A DNA stretch of 33,082 nt from an uncultured bacterium (GCA_937960795.1 CALGPA010000085.1:1-33082), one strand, 5' to 3'; positions 1-10,300 are shown, counted from the first letter of the stretch. A program made the numbers and translations. The notes: generated by a model not told the origin, from the sequence alone.

Positions 1-54
1 TTAGGTGATGCGTTGCAAGTATAGGCCTTAGGTGATGCGTTGCAAGTATAGGCC
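1..54. repeat. 27-bp perfect tandem duplication at the window edge
   Basis: Bases 1-27 (beginning ttaggtgatgcg, ending ataggcc) are repeated exactly at 28-54. The first copy starts at base 1, so the array may continue to the left outside the window. No ORF uses it. It could be the end of a minisatellite-type tandem repeat or a recent local duplication. Confidence 0.9.
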
Positions 55-171
55 TGTAATCAAAGATCCATGCCCACATTACCGTCTCCACACTGACCAT
101 ACGCCCACATTAGTCATTCCCCCCCCAACACCAGCCCCTACATTAGCCATACCATATCTTCACTGCCAGCC

Positions 172-225
172 CACATTAGTCATTCCGGAACACGGAGCGT
201 AGCGGAGTGTATCCGGAATCTATAG
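172..225. repeat. REP-like palindromic element, copy A
   Basis: An 8-bp inverted repeat (attccgga 182-189, tccggaat 212-219) is extended by acac (190-193) pairing with gtgt (207-210). It encloses a GGAGCGTAGCGGA loop and ends in ccggaatctatag. The same arrangement recurs at 261-312. The shared GAGCGTAG-G-G core between inverted TTCCGGA arms is typical of REP elements mobilised in trans by RAYT transposases. No such transposase gene is in this window. Confidence 0.75.
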
Positions 226-238
226 AGCGAACAGCATT

Positions 239-257
239 GGGCGGCTAGAAGCCGCCC
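239..257. repeat. Short GC-rich hairpin gggcggct/agccgccc
   Basis: A perfect 8-bp stem (239-246 with 250-257) closes on a 3-nt AGA loop and runs directly into the next copy of the intergenic motif. A related hairpin with a shorter stem lies at 441-459 (gggcgg/ccgccc), also followed directly by the motif. This suggests the hairpin and the motif move or duplicate together. Confidence 0.7.
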
Positions 258-260
258 CTA

Positions 261-312
261 CACTAGTCATTCCGGAAAGTCGAGCGTAGTGAGGCTTATC
301 CGGAATCTATAG
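261..312. repeat. REP-like palindromic element, copy B
   Basis: This has the same layout as copy A. The arms attccgga (269-276) and tccggaat (299-306) are extended by aag (277-279) pairing with ctt (295-297), and the element ends in ccggaatctatag. The extra inner pairs differ in sequence from copy A but still pair, so the fold has been kept while the bases changed. Confidence 0.75.
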
Positions 313-440
313 TCAGTCCACAGCTTTACACAAATTTGCACAGATTAGGTTTAGAATGTTTAGAGGGTTGAGAAGCATATCTCTGTCCCTGCCCGGTTGG
401 GCGGATACCATCACACGCGACAAGATGTCGGGTCTACTAT

Positions 441-475
441 GGGCGGCTAAAAACCGCCCCCACAATAGTCATTCC
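441..475. repeat. Partial REP-like copy (GC hairpin plus motif, palindrome lost)
   Basis: The hairpin gggcgg (441-446)/ccgccc (454-459) is followed by the motif ending agtcattccg at 475-476. The TTCCGGA palindrome that should follow has decayed to cattccgtatc. This reads as a truncated or eroded member of the same family. Confidence 0.6.
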
Positions 476-516
476 GTATCTTACCACCAGCCTAGATTAG
501 TCATATTTGGGGAAAC

Positions 517-545
517 AAAAGAGGAGCCAATATCGGCTCCTCTTT
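517..545 (-). terminator. Intrinsic terminator of the giant-protein operon
   Basis: An 11-bp perfect stem (518-528 with 535-545; core GAGGAGCC/GGCTCCTC) with a 6-nt loop begins 18 nt beyond the stop codon of the last gene of the unit. On the minus strand the stem is followed by TTTTGTTTCC, a usable U-rich tail. On the plus strand it is followed by a weaker T-rich stretch, so it may act in both directions. Confidence 0.88.
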
Positions 546-563
546 GTTGTATGCTATCAGATA

Positions 564-3260
564 TTATTTCCTTACGGTGAAGGAGTATATACTGCGATGT
601 TTGTTTTGCACTTGCCAGCCCAGCATTAGATCTGCGATGGCGGCGTTTTGACTTTCGCTGAGATTTCCTCTGAGATCGGTCACGTTTACGGATTGGATCT
701 TTCCATTGTCCATAAAGATATCAACCTTGACAATGGCTTGTGCCAGGTTTCGGATTTCAGAGAGGATCATACTGCGAAACTCATCTTCGAGTGCGATGGG
801 GATGCCGACCTGTGATGATTGGCGGGTAGTTCCTGATTCGATGGTTCTGACCATTCTGCTGGGTCGGGAGGCATCCATAAATTCCTGAGCCCAATCTTCA
901 GATTCATCGATATATTCGATTCCCAGGATTTTCAGCTCGGTTCTACGGTTTCTTTGGCGTCCTTCCGGGCTGTCGTTTGAGGCAATCGGTCGATCGAAAC
1001 CATAGCCCACACTTGAGATGCGGGAGGCAGAGATTCCGTTTTGGATGAGGAAATCTCCGACCGCTTTTGCTCTGGCATCAGACAGTCTGAGGTTGTAGGC
1101 TCTGGCTCCGATATTATCGGTGTGTCCTGAGAGTTCGATCTCGAGGCTGGGATTGCTGCGCATGGTTTCCAAGACAGCTTGCAGGATTTCCAAGGAGGCT
1201 TGAGTGAGGGTGGCTTCGTTGAATTCAAATTCCACATTTTCCAGCTCAAAGACTTGATCTGCGACCAAGCGGCTGAGCACGAAATCTTGGTTTAGTTCAC
1301 GTTGACCTTCCTCTGGGCTCAAATCCCCGGAGATCTGCATGTAGTTTGTTTTAGCCACTCTATAGGCGAAGCTTTGGTTTCGCGGCATGGTCACTTTGTA
1401 GTTACCTTGTGCATCTGAGATCACACGATAGGCGACGAGTTCGTCATCCTTTTCATATGCCCAGATAAGGTTTGCGGCCAGCGGATAGCCTTCCATAGAG
1501 GTGACTTGTCCTGAGATGGTGATTTCATTTCCGAGGGATACTAAGCGGATGATGGAATCATAGCTATTGATCCCTTCGGGGATGTCGACCACTTCATCAC
1601 GAGGAGCATATCCCGGATGGTCGATGGCATATTTGAGCCGTTCGACACTGGGTAGATATAGCTTGAACCTGCCTTGTTCATCGGCTTCAACCAGCACATC
1701 GTTTAGCTCATCTCGGAGTATGTATGTCCACCGCAGGAGACTGGTGACGGGTTGGTTGTTTTCATCCAGAACTCTGCCATTGACTACCAAGCTTCTTCTG
1801 GCTTGCCCATCATCCGGCGGGCAGGTGATCTTGACATGGACTTGATCTGTATCCTCAGGAAGTTCGATCGCCCCTTCCACTTTTTGGTATCCGGGTTCAT
1901 CCACCTGATATGATAGGTCAGTCGCGTTTGGCGGCAGGACAAAATTGAAAGCACCCATACCGTCTGAAGGGATGATGCGCATATACACGTCATTGCCCAG
2001 GCGATATGTCCATACCACTTCGGTGGGGATCGGGCGATCTCGAGAATCTGTCACCAATCCACTGATATGATATTGATCGATCTCTACTATTTCTGACTGA
2101 GGTTGATCAACCATATCTTGGATCCTCTTAAGAAGAGCCAGATCCAGATAGTAGATATCTTCTTGGCCGATGCCACCGCTACGATTTGAGCTCAGATAGG
2201 CATATTGAGTATCCGGGCTAATGACGTAGTAGCGATCATCTTTGACGGAATTGATGATGGGCCCCATGTTTTGGGGTTTGGACCAATTCAGCCAAGTATC
2301 ATCAGTTCTTTGTGAGACGAAGATGTCATATCCGCCAAAGCCGGGATGTCCATCAGAGGCAAAATACAGATATCTTCCACAAGGGCTGATAAATGCGGAT
2401 TGCTCATTTTGGTCAGTATTGATGACATCACCGAGATTTACGGGCGCCGTCCATGTGCCATTTCGTCTGAATGATATGAAAAGATCATAATTGTCATTTG
2501 TACCATGTCTGTTGCTGGTAAAGATCATCACCTCATCATTGTGAACATGAGGTTGCAGATCATAGAAATCGCTTGAGACGGAGCTTATGAGACTCGGAGA
2601 AGACCATCTGTTGTTTTGCAACGTGCTGGAGTAGATGTCGCCATTGGTACCTGATTTGCTATAATAGCCAAAGAGGTAGGCGACCTTTCCATCTTTTGAG
2701 AAGGAACCCAGAGATTCGTTATTGTCCGTACAGAGCTCATCCACTTCTTCCGGCGTAGCCCAGACCATGTTTGAGTGAGTGGTAATAAAAATATTCTCCT
2801 TGGCAAATTCACTTCTGCGCAAGGAGCTAAAATACATGTATTTACCATCAGGTGTAAACACCGGGGCATATTCTGAATCGTGTGAATTCAATTTCCCCTT
2901 GGGTTTACCCAAAGTGACTGCTATGGGAGATATCTCCTGATACAAGCTTGCCTTGTAGATCATATCAAGCAGCTCAGGTTTCACCATGGGATCGGGACTA
3001 AGGGAGTTTTTCCCATAGTTCGAAAGCCAGGTGTGAGCTTCTTGATACTCTCCCAGTGCCAAGTGCACTTTGCCGCGCAACAGAGCATATTCCGGACTTC
3101 TCATTTCGATGGGGTCCAGAAGTGTGAGCGTGTGCTTTGCAGTTTCGTAGTTTCCTACGGCATAATGCTGCTGCGCGCTCACAAAGCTGCGGCTATCGCC
3201 TTGGGCAAAAGCAAGCTGGCTAACCAGGAGGATCATCAACCAGATAGTAAGTTTCTTCAT
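564..3260 (-). CDS. PorE-like protein: TPR-like, PD40 propeller, three CRD domains, OmpA-C
   Basis: Likely a periplasmic scaffold tying an outer-membrane machine to peptidoglycan. Visible in the 898 residues: a signal peptide cleaved near LAFAQ (about 19); a TPR-like helical stretch (about 25-85); a PD40/TolB-like beta-propeller (about 128-375) with blades such as SPCGRYLYFASDG and repeated YDIF or DIYY endings; three carboxypeptidase-regulatory-like beta domains (about 395-478, 490-573, 578-662); and an OmpA C-terminal domain (about 668-780) with SGHTDNIGARAYNLRLSDAR and GRQRNRRTEL. This order is that reported for PorE (PG1058) of the type IX secretion system. Unlike PorE it has no lipobox cysteine after the signal peptide, three CRD domains rather than one, and about 118 extra residues at the C-terminus. 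It is the last gene of the unit, 87 nt after the PorV-like gene, with an AGGAG site upstream of ATG. Alternative: a generic OmpA/PD40 protein of another envelope system. Confidence 0.85.
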   Translation of the reverse strand: MKKLTIWLMILLVSQLAFAQGDSRSFVSAQQHYAVGNYETAKHTLTLLDPIEMRSPEYALLRGKVHLALGEYQEAHTWLSNYGKNSLSPDPMVKPELLDMIYKASLYQEISPIAVTLGKPKGKLNSHDSEYAPVFTPDGKYMYFSSLRRSEFAKENIFITTHSNMVWATPEEVDELCTDNNESLGSFSKDGKVAYLFGYYSKSGTNGDIYSSTLQNNRWSSPSLISSVSSDFYDLQPHVHNDEVMIFTSNRHGTNDNYDLFISFRRNGTWTAPVNLGDVINTDQNEQSAFISPCGRYLYFASDGHPGFGGYDIFVSQRTDDTWLNWSKPQNMGPIINSVKDDRYYVISPDTQYAYLSSNRSGGIGQEDIYYLDLALLKRIQDMVDQPQSEIVEIDQYHISGLVTDSRDRPIPTEVVWTYRLGNDVYMRIIPSDGMGAFNFVLPPNATDLSYQVDEPGYQKVEGAIELPEDTDQVHVKITCPPDDGQARRSLVVNGRVLDENNQPVTSLLRWTYILRDELNDVLVEADEQGRFKLYLPSVERLKYAIDHPGYAPRDEVVDIPEGINSYDSIIRLVSLGNEITISGQVTSMEGYPLAANLIWAYEKDDELVAYRVISDAQGNYKVTMPRNQSFAYRVAKTNYMQISGDLSPEEGQRELNQDFVLSRLVADQVFELENVEFEFNEATLTQASLEILQAVLETMRSNPSLEIELSGHTDNIGARAYNLRLSDARAKAVGDFLIQNGISASRISSVGYGFDRPIASNDSPEGRQRNRRTELKILGIEYIDESEDWAQEFMDASRPSRMVRTIESGTTRQSSQVGIPIALEDEFRSMILSEIRNLAQAIVKVDIFMDNGKIQSVNVTDLRGNLSESQNAAIADLMLGWQVQNKHRSIYSFTVRK

Positions 3261-3283
3261 CGTATCTCCTAATCGGGCTCATT

Positions 3284-3306
3284 CTCCCCCGGTGAGACCG
3301 GGGGAG
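3284..3306. other. Strong intercistronic hairpin between PorV-like and PorE-like genes
   Basis: A perfect 10-bp GC-rich stem (ctcccccggt 3284-3293 with accgggggag 3297-3306) has a 3-nt loop and sits in the 87-nt gap. No T-run follows it on the minus strand, so it is not a standard terminator. It may be an mRNA-stabilising or processing element that adjusts the relative amounts of neighbouring products. Confidence 0.7.
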
Positions 3307-3347
3307 CACAAGCCACAGAATATTATTGGATACCAGAGCCGCCCGCG

Positions 3348-4304
3348 CTAGAAGCGCAGCAGCAAGGAATAGAGGTGATTATCGTTGAGATAACTCTCTC
3401 TTGCCATCTGGTAGGCATAGTTAAGTTCCAGCATCTTGAATCTGAGTCCAAAGCCGGCAGCGAAAGCGCCATCATTGACGCCGGCGCGGATCCCGGCCTG
3501 GGTGTTTGACAAGATGTCGGTCCAGGTTGCATTTTCTCTGATCCGGATACCGGAGATGGAAGAGCCGATTTCAGTTTCGTCTCTCACGCCCAGCCAGTAT
3601 TCGGCGCCAATCTTAAGCTTTGGTTCTGAGAAATCATCTCTTCCTGCCAGATCAGCAGCAATGACGAGTCCCGGAAATGGGAATGCGGCTATTGCAGGGA
3701 TGAATTCGCGGGGAACTTCTGTGCCGTCGCCATCATAATCTGAGAAGACGTCACGCACGGTGAAGCCCAGATTGAAATAGCGGTTTAGGTGATACAATGC
3801 GCCCAGATCCAGGCCAAAGCCTGTCTTGGAATCATCATCGATATTGGAGAGATACATCTTGGGAGATACCCCAAAATTGAATCTTCCCAGGCGAGTTGCG
3901 TAAGCGATGCCCAATGCGTGTTCCATGTTGTCAAATTCACCGGTGCTTACTCCGCCGGCATCAAAGCCTTCAAGGCCTTTGACACCTGCGTTCTGCCAGT
4001 GTATTGCCACATAGCCGGTAGGGATCACGAATCCCAGAGCGGCAGCGGTTTGGCTCTTATCCCATTCCATGTTCTGTCTTGTGGAGGTAGTCAGCTCAAT
4101 TCTTTTGACGTCTGCCAGAGCAGCAGGGTTTAGAAAAGCACTGGAGACGTTGTCCAGAAAAGCTGCACCAGTTCCACCCATTCCAATGGAACGGGCATCA
4201 ATGCCGAGAAGCTGGTAGGCAGCAGCCGCATTGTCCTCAGCAAAGACAGAAGATAGAGAGATCATGAGTATCAGGGCTATCAATATCGCTTTTATGTTCT
4301 TCAT
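3348..4304 (-). CDS. PorV/UPF0164-family outer-membrane beta-barrel protein
   Basis: This 318-residue protein has a signal peptide (cleavage near SSVFA-E, about 22). It then has the family hallmark near residues 34-63: ARSIGMGGTGAAFLDN followed by SSAFLNPAAL. The rest alternates short beta-strands and glycine-rich turns and ends in LYSLLLRF, an aromatic terminus usual for outer-membrane barrels. PorV of the type IX system is a FadL-like barrel that carries cargo with C-terminal sorting domains to the attachment complex. UPF0164/PorQ relatives of unknown role share this N-terminal motif, so the exact member is uncertain. It lies 62 nt after the giant gene and before the PorE-like gene, which fits a role in exporting or anchoring the giant protein. 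The start is backed by a GGAAGGAA site a few nt before ATG. Confidence 0.82.
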   Translation of the reverse strand: MKNIKAILIALILMISLSSVFAEDNAAAAYQLLGIDARSIGMGGTGAAFLDNVSSAFLNPAALADVKRIELTTSTRQNMEWDKSQTAAALGFVIPTGYVAIHWQNAGVKGLEGFDAGGVSTGEFDNMEHALGIAYATRLGRFNFGVSPKMYLSNIDDDSKTGFGLDLGALYHLNRYFNLGFTVRDVFSDYDGDGTEVPREFIPAIAAFPFPGLVIAADLAGRDDFSEPKLKIGAEYWLGVRDETEIGSSISGIRIRENATWTDILSNTQAGIRAGVNDGAFAAGFGLRFKMLELNYAYQMARESYLNDNHLYSLLLRF

Positions 4305-4331
4305 TTTTTCCTTCCTTCTTCAGGATCGGAA

Positions 4332-4353
4332 GGGAGGGGGCAAAGCCCCTCCC
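4332..4353. other. Intercistronic GC-rich hairpin after the giant gene
   Basis: The stem gggagggg (4332-4339)/cccctccc (4346-4353) lies in the 62-nt gap, just upstream of the ribosome-binding site of the PorV-like gene. No T-run follows on the minus strand. Its position resembles the 3284-3306 hairpin, so each gap in this operon carries one GC-rich stem-loop. Confidence 0.6.
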
Positions 4354-4366
4354 CTCTTCACCTAAT

Positions 4367-7300
4367 TTACCTGATAGCTATCTTCACTACCTTTTCAACT
4401 ATCTTCTTGCCGTCGTTGGCAGTGACACGAGCGAAGTATGTACCGCGTGCCAATCTTGTACCATCGTTGTTACGACCATCGAAGACTATCTCGATAGCGG
4501 ATTTTGCATCTACCCTACCGGCATAATCGAGGTTGCGCACCTCGCGTCCGGCAAAGTCGTAAACTCTCACGCTTAGATTAGCAGGATTGTTTACACTGAC
4601 GCTGAATCTGGCTCCTGAGTCGCCTTGCATCGGGTTCGGATACATGCGAGCTTCTGCGATTTCCAAGGAAGCAGGTACTTCCGGGATGGCTACCACGGTG
4701 AAGTTCACGGTTTCCATTGCCTGATTTCCGGCGTTGTCCCAGACCGTCAGACGGACTGTGTAGGTGCCAAGGCTCAGATTATCCACTTCGTGTAATGTTT
4801 CGGTGACGCCCATAGCTGTCTCGACCGGTACTCCGACCTGCATGCCGGCGGGATCGATCACTACCAAGCGGCTGGAGGCAATGCCTGAGCCGGAGGCGGA
4901 TTTTGCGCCGGGCATGATGTCTGAGAACTGAGCTTCGATGATGACCTTGGTGGTTTCATCCACATAGGTGATCTCGGCACTCGGTTCCGGGCTGAGGAAG
5001 CTGATTCTGGGAGCTACCTTATCAACGTTGTAATAGTAGTTTGCGACGGTTTCATTTCCAAAGATGTCTGTAGCTGTGATCATGAGACGGATGGAAGTCT
5101 GATCCGCAGGGATCATGCTGCCATTTACTGCCACGGTGTAGACACCACCTACGGGGTTGACTGTGAGCGGACCCATCAGCAGAGCCTCGGAAGGATTGGT
5201 GTATACATTCGCGATCACTGTGGTTTCTACAGGACTGTCAATGGTAAATGCCAATTGGTTTACTCCGGTGGAGTTCAACCATCCATTGGGGATATCATTG
5301 AAGCTGACGGCGGGACCTGAGCCTGTGACCACAGAGAATTCTCTGGATACGATGCTCTGGTTTCCGGCAGCGTCGATTGCCTTGAGGATGATGCTGTAGC
5401 TTCCGAATTGATCGGCGACCACGCTCTCTGCAATCGCTTGGATGTTTCCATCTTCAACGTAGTCGAGAGCAAGGCTGCCATCGGGAGCTACGACCTTGAG
5501 GCTTACCGTAGCAATTCCTGATCCGGCTTTGGATACGTCAGCGCTGCGAAGGTTTGCACGGCCTGCGGATTTGGCACCGAATTGATCGGTGATGCTGGCA
5601 GTGATATTCACAGTGTGATTCAGAGCGAACTGAGCGTTTTCAGCCGGAGTGAGGAGGGAGATTTGCGGAGCGTTGTTGTCGATTCCATAGCTTTGGTTGG
5701 AAGTAGATACACCACCGTAGATATCGGTAGCTGTGACTTCCAGACGTACGGCAATGGATCCGCCGGGAACGATTCCGCCCAATAGTGAGATGTTGTAGCT
5801 ATTGCCGGAAAGGCTAGGAGTGATGGGGCCTTGGATCACTATGTTGCTGGGTTCAGCGTAGATATTGGCCACTACTCCGCCTGAGGCAAGAGCGTTTTGA
5901 GATTCGACCGTGAAGCCGAGCTCGTTTGTCTGAGTGCTATTGATCCACCAGTCGCCATCGATCGGATCGAAAGCGATGGTCGGAGCGCCACCGGTGATGG
6001 TGAAGCTATAGGACATGCTACCGAGGTTTCCGGTCTTGTCCTTAGCGGTTGCGATCACTGTGTACTGTCCGGGATCAAGCATGCCGGCGTTGTGGATGAA
6101 GGTGCCTTCAGTCAGCGCTCCGGTGATAACATCACCATTGAGAGTGACTTCGACGCTTGTCAGATCCATGCCGCTGGCTCCGGTGTAGTATACCAGGTAG
6201 TCGTGGTGCCAAGTGTCATCAGCAGGCACGTATACCCATTCGCCGGTTTCTTGAAGTGCAAAGCCTTGCATGTCTTGGAATCCGACACCGATGGTGACGT
6301 TGTTTCCATAAGGCAAGACGGCAGATTCATAGGTGACCGGGAATTCGTCCGGATTGATGGGATCGCCCACAGGGGAGATAGCCCAGAGAATCGGAGCGAG
6401 GTAGTCCAGACCATAGGTCTGCTCGGAGAAGGCGGTGACGCCGTAGTTATCTTCAGCAAAGACAGCCAATCTGATGGCGTGGGCATTCGGAGCTACGGGA
6501 TAACCGAAGTTTACGCTGTAGCTGTAGACATTGCCGCTGACGCTGATGGGATTGATCTCCATCTGCTGAATGAGATTTGTGTAGTTACCGTTCACTGGAT
6601 CATTGATCAGCTCTTCGATATCGATCATCAGGTTGTCCTGAATCTCGCGACCTGCAGGGGCGATCACGTCAAAGGTGAGCGGGGTGGTCTGAGTGGGATT
6701 GATCCACCAGCCATCGTCGAAGCCGGTGAATACAATGCCAGGTCCTACGAGGTTTACGGTGTAATTCACACCACGATCGATCGCAGGCATCTCGAGGTTG
6801 TTTTCGGCAGACCATACAGCGGTGAGTTCCATGGTGTTGCTGAAGTTGTAACCCAGAGTGAAGAGATCTTCATCGGTGATCTGATAGCTGTAGACGTTGC
6901 CGGCTACTGTGAAGTTGTCCATCGGGACGACCACATTGTTTGCCATGCTCATATCCAGGACAAGCTGCACATCCATGATGCCGGTCTCAGCATCGATGAT
7001 TGTGGCAGTGATCGTTCTGGAATCAGCATCGATCTGAGAGCCGCTGGCGGTGATCACAGGCACTGTGGTGTCCACATGGAAGTCTTGCTCGGCTGAGGCA
7101 ACAAAGCCTTGCTGAGTGACTACCAGGCGTGCTGTGTGCATTCCGGCAGGGAGATCGATGGCGTTGAACTCTACCAATCCTGTGGCAGGATCAAAGATCG
7201 GTGCCGGATTGACAGGTACATCGTTCAGATACAGCACTACGCTATCCACAGCTTGCGGGATCACATAGCCGTCTGCTTCCAAGCCTTCGTGTACGAAGAA

Positions 7301-10300
7301 CTTGATCTGAGTATTGTCGGTGGTCCACATATCTGCGGAAGCGACATATACAGGATCAATGGATTCAAACATGGCGTTGATTCCCACGCCGGTGTACTGC
7401 ACGACGCTCACGATATGTCCGGTGGGCATGCCGTTTACGGTCACGCTGCCATCTTCATTATCGATCACTGCCATAGGAGCACTCCAAGCGCCGGCTGCTT
7501 CATCGTAGAACATCGCTGCCAATTGTCCTTCTGCGGCAGGAGCAGCAGTGAGGTCAATGGTCAGGTTGCTGTTTTGCAGGACGTTTGCATTGTTCTTTGC
7601 GAATACCGCATGCTGATCGCTAAGGGCGGTGAAGCCGGTGCTCAGAGGCATTGCGGGATCTACATTTTGGAAGTATACAAATCCGCCGGCAGGAACAGGA
7701 AGGGTGATTCCATTGTCACTGGCGATTCCGGCGTTTGTGGTGGTAAGTTCTGTAAGAGTGAGCTGAATGTCACCATCATCATCCAATACTGCTGCCCAGA
7801 AGGAATGGGTTCCGGCTTGGTCGATAGCGATATCGACTACTTGGTTGCCATTCATCGGGTAGGGATTGCTCATTGCCACTGCGCCGCCTTGCAGAGCAGT
7901 CACAATGGGAGTAGCATGGAAGTTTTCGGTGATCCGCAGTTCGTTCTCGTAGAAGATCTCTGCGGAGATGGCAGGAGCCACAGGCTGGAGGGTAGCGCCA
8001 AGAGCCACATATTGTACTGCCAATTCAGGCATGTGCGCATTGTGGTTTCCGTTTACTACAGCTCTGAGAGCCTGAGCGTCTGTCATGAGTTCAGCATTGA
8101 AGTTTGCTGTGAAATAGCCGCCTTGGTCGATACCGACTGCAAACTGGCTCCAGGCATTACCGTTGAAATATTCAAAAGTAAGGTCTGCTACGCCGGTGTT
8201 TGGCCAGTCTTTGACCACTGCATAGAGCACATCATTGTTTGCAGTTTCACTGTCAAAGTCCATTGCGGTGATGATGCCGTATGCTTGGAATTCTTGCGGG
8301 GCTACTATGTTTACATCGAAGGCAGCGGTGACAGCTTCGTTTCCGGCGTTGTCAAGTGCTACTGCCTGGATCTGGAGATTCTGATTGATCTCGAAGCCGG
8401 TGGTGTTCCACACGAAGGTGTAGAGTCCGCGACTTCTTTCTTCCACGATAGCTTCACCAATGACTTCGCCGCCGCTAAGGATATTAACGGACGCGATGCC
8501 GGAAGCCACGAGGTGGATCTGTCCGCCGACTACGTCGTAGGCAGAGGCTACAAATTCAGCCTGGGTGCCCAGTTCGATGTCGATCGGAAGAGTCAGATCA
8601 GTCTCGCCATTGATGGAGACCATCGCTACGACAGGATCGCCTGTGTCGACCAATACGTTCTCAGCAAGATCTGCTGCTTCCATATTCGGGGCCGGCACTG
8701 CGCTGTCTTGGACCAAGAGACGGAAGTTGTAATAACCATCAACCGGTACTGCCACGTTTGCGAAGGTGGCGGTATAGCTGATACCGTCAGCTGTTGCCAA
8801 GGTAGCTACTGCAGCTTGGTTCCAGGTAGGCTCGAAGTCAGTGTTGTATTCGAGTACTACGTTTGCTTCGTTGATTTCGTCATCGGTGTCGACCGTGAAT
8901 TCTACGATGAAGTTTTCACCGTTGAAGAATGCGTCAGTCTCAGGAACAAATCCATTTAACGTGATGGCAAAATCGTTGTCCACGACGATCGTCACAAAGT
9001 GGGCAACCACAGGATAGTCGTTTCTCATAGCGGCAGGGCGTACACCGAGGTGGTATTCACCGGAGGCCATAGCATCAAATTCGCCATCGACGAAGATGGT
9101 GCTGGCATCTGTAGCCACTACGTCTACGAACTTCAGGGAAGTCCAATCTGTAGCGCTGCTTTCGCGGATTACATATTCGACGCGCGGAATTGCAGGATCA
9201 TTGACTGTAACGGTCACAGGGATATCTCCATGCAAGCGTCCGTCGATGATGTCTGTGCTACTGGGGATGATTCCGGCAACGTCGTCGATCTGAATCGAGG
9301 TAGTATGGTCAGTGATGATGAAGTCACGTACTACTGAGAATACGTTTTCTTCGATGCCACTGATTTCTTCGTTTACTGTGGCTTTCACCAGGTAGGTCGC
9401 ACCAAAGGTCCAATCTGCCGGGATCTGCCAGCTGCCATCCTGTTCGAAGGGAACGGGGTTCCACACGGGGATGTTGGCAGCTTCTGCCCACTGGTAGGCT
9501 ACGTTTACGTTACCGGCAGAGGCATGGAGGGTTTCTGCTTCGAGCATTACGAAGCTTTCACGTTCCAGCTCACTGGTAAGGATCACGCCTTCGTGGGTCA
9601 CGATCATCTGTGCTGCAGGGATGTTGTGGATTCTGACAGCTTCGTTTGTGTTTCCATAAACGTCTGTAGTCACCACTTTGAGAGCTACCGAGCTGACCAT
9701 GGTATCGGTCGGGATCGGCAGATCAGCTGCAGTCACGATGAGGTTGTTTGCCATCTGTGCAGGGGTGAATCCATCCTGGCTATCCCAGAGGACGAAATCT
9801 GCCTCGTGGGAGAACTGGTGATAGAATTCTACCATGACCAGATCTTCCGGAACGGAGCCGGTCAGGATCAGAGCTTCGACCGAGACGAAGTCTTCAGCAT
9901 TCTCGCTTTCGATCTCGATGTCTTCAATAGCAGTCCAGTCAGTGCTGATAGCAGCGACTTCCGGAGCCTGGGTATTGATGATTTCTACGATCTGAGCGGT
10001 TGTCAGAGCGTCTGCGATCTGAGTCTCAGTTCCCCATTGATCGATGGCAAATGCCACGATCTGGATGTGGTTGTTGAAGAGGTAGTAGGGATATACATTC
10101 CACTGATATGTGAAGGCATCACCCGCTTGGATCCAAGCATCTTCAAAGACTCCGTTTGCGTCGCCGAAATACTGCCACACTGAGGTGGGGCTGTAGTTGT
10201 TGTCGGCATCCACAAAGCGGTATTTGTAGACCACACCGGCTGCGTTTGCGGCATCACCGATGAAGGGGTTGTTTGCTTCAGGGCTCAGATAGTATGTGCT

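Larger units (their letters stand above)
72..508. repeat. Seven imperfect copies of an 18-20-nt intergenic motif
   Basis: A motif close to GCCCCYACATTAGTCATTCC recurs at about 72-89, 102-120, 134-153, 169-186, 254-273, 456-475 and 489-508. The copies are all in the same orientation but unevenly spaced, so this is not a CRISPR array. Three copies are directly joined to REP-like hairpins, either GGGCGGC-type or TTCCGGA-type. The whole block 1-517 has no convincing gene. It looks like degenerate REP-type repeat DNA that has accumulated downstream of the terminator at 518-545. Confidence 0.75.

Noticed and set aside
72..508. Possible CRISPR array
   Set aside because: The repeated motif is short, imperfect and unevenly spaced, with hairpins of other types between copies. 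There are no uniform spacers and no cas genes.
356..580. Plus-strand 74-residue frame in the left repeat region
   Set aside because: It runs through the REP-like repeats and the terminator and has no recognisable motif.
3284..3306. Intrinsic terminator between the PorV-like and PorE-like genes
   Set aside because: The stem is strong but no T-run follows on the transcribed strand, so I list it as an intercistronic hairpin.
7109..8959. Plus-strand open frame of 616 residues inside the giant gene
   Set aside because: It is antisense to a clearly coding gene. Its Ile/Asp/His/Cys/Ser-rich composition comes from reading GAT/ATC/GTC-rich codons backwards. No family motif or ribosome-binding site.
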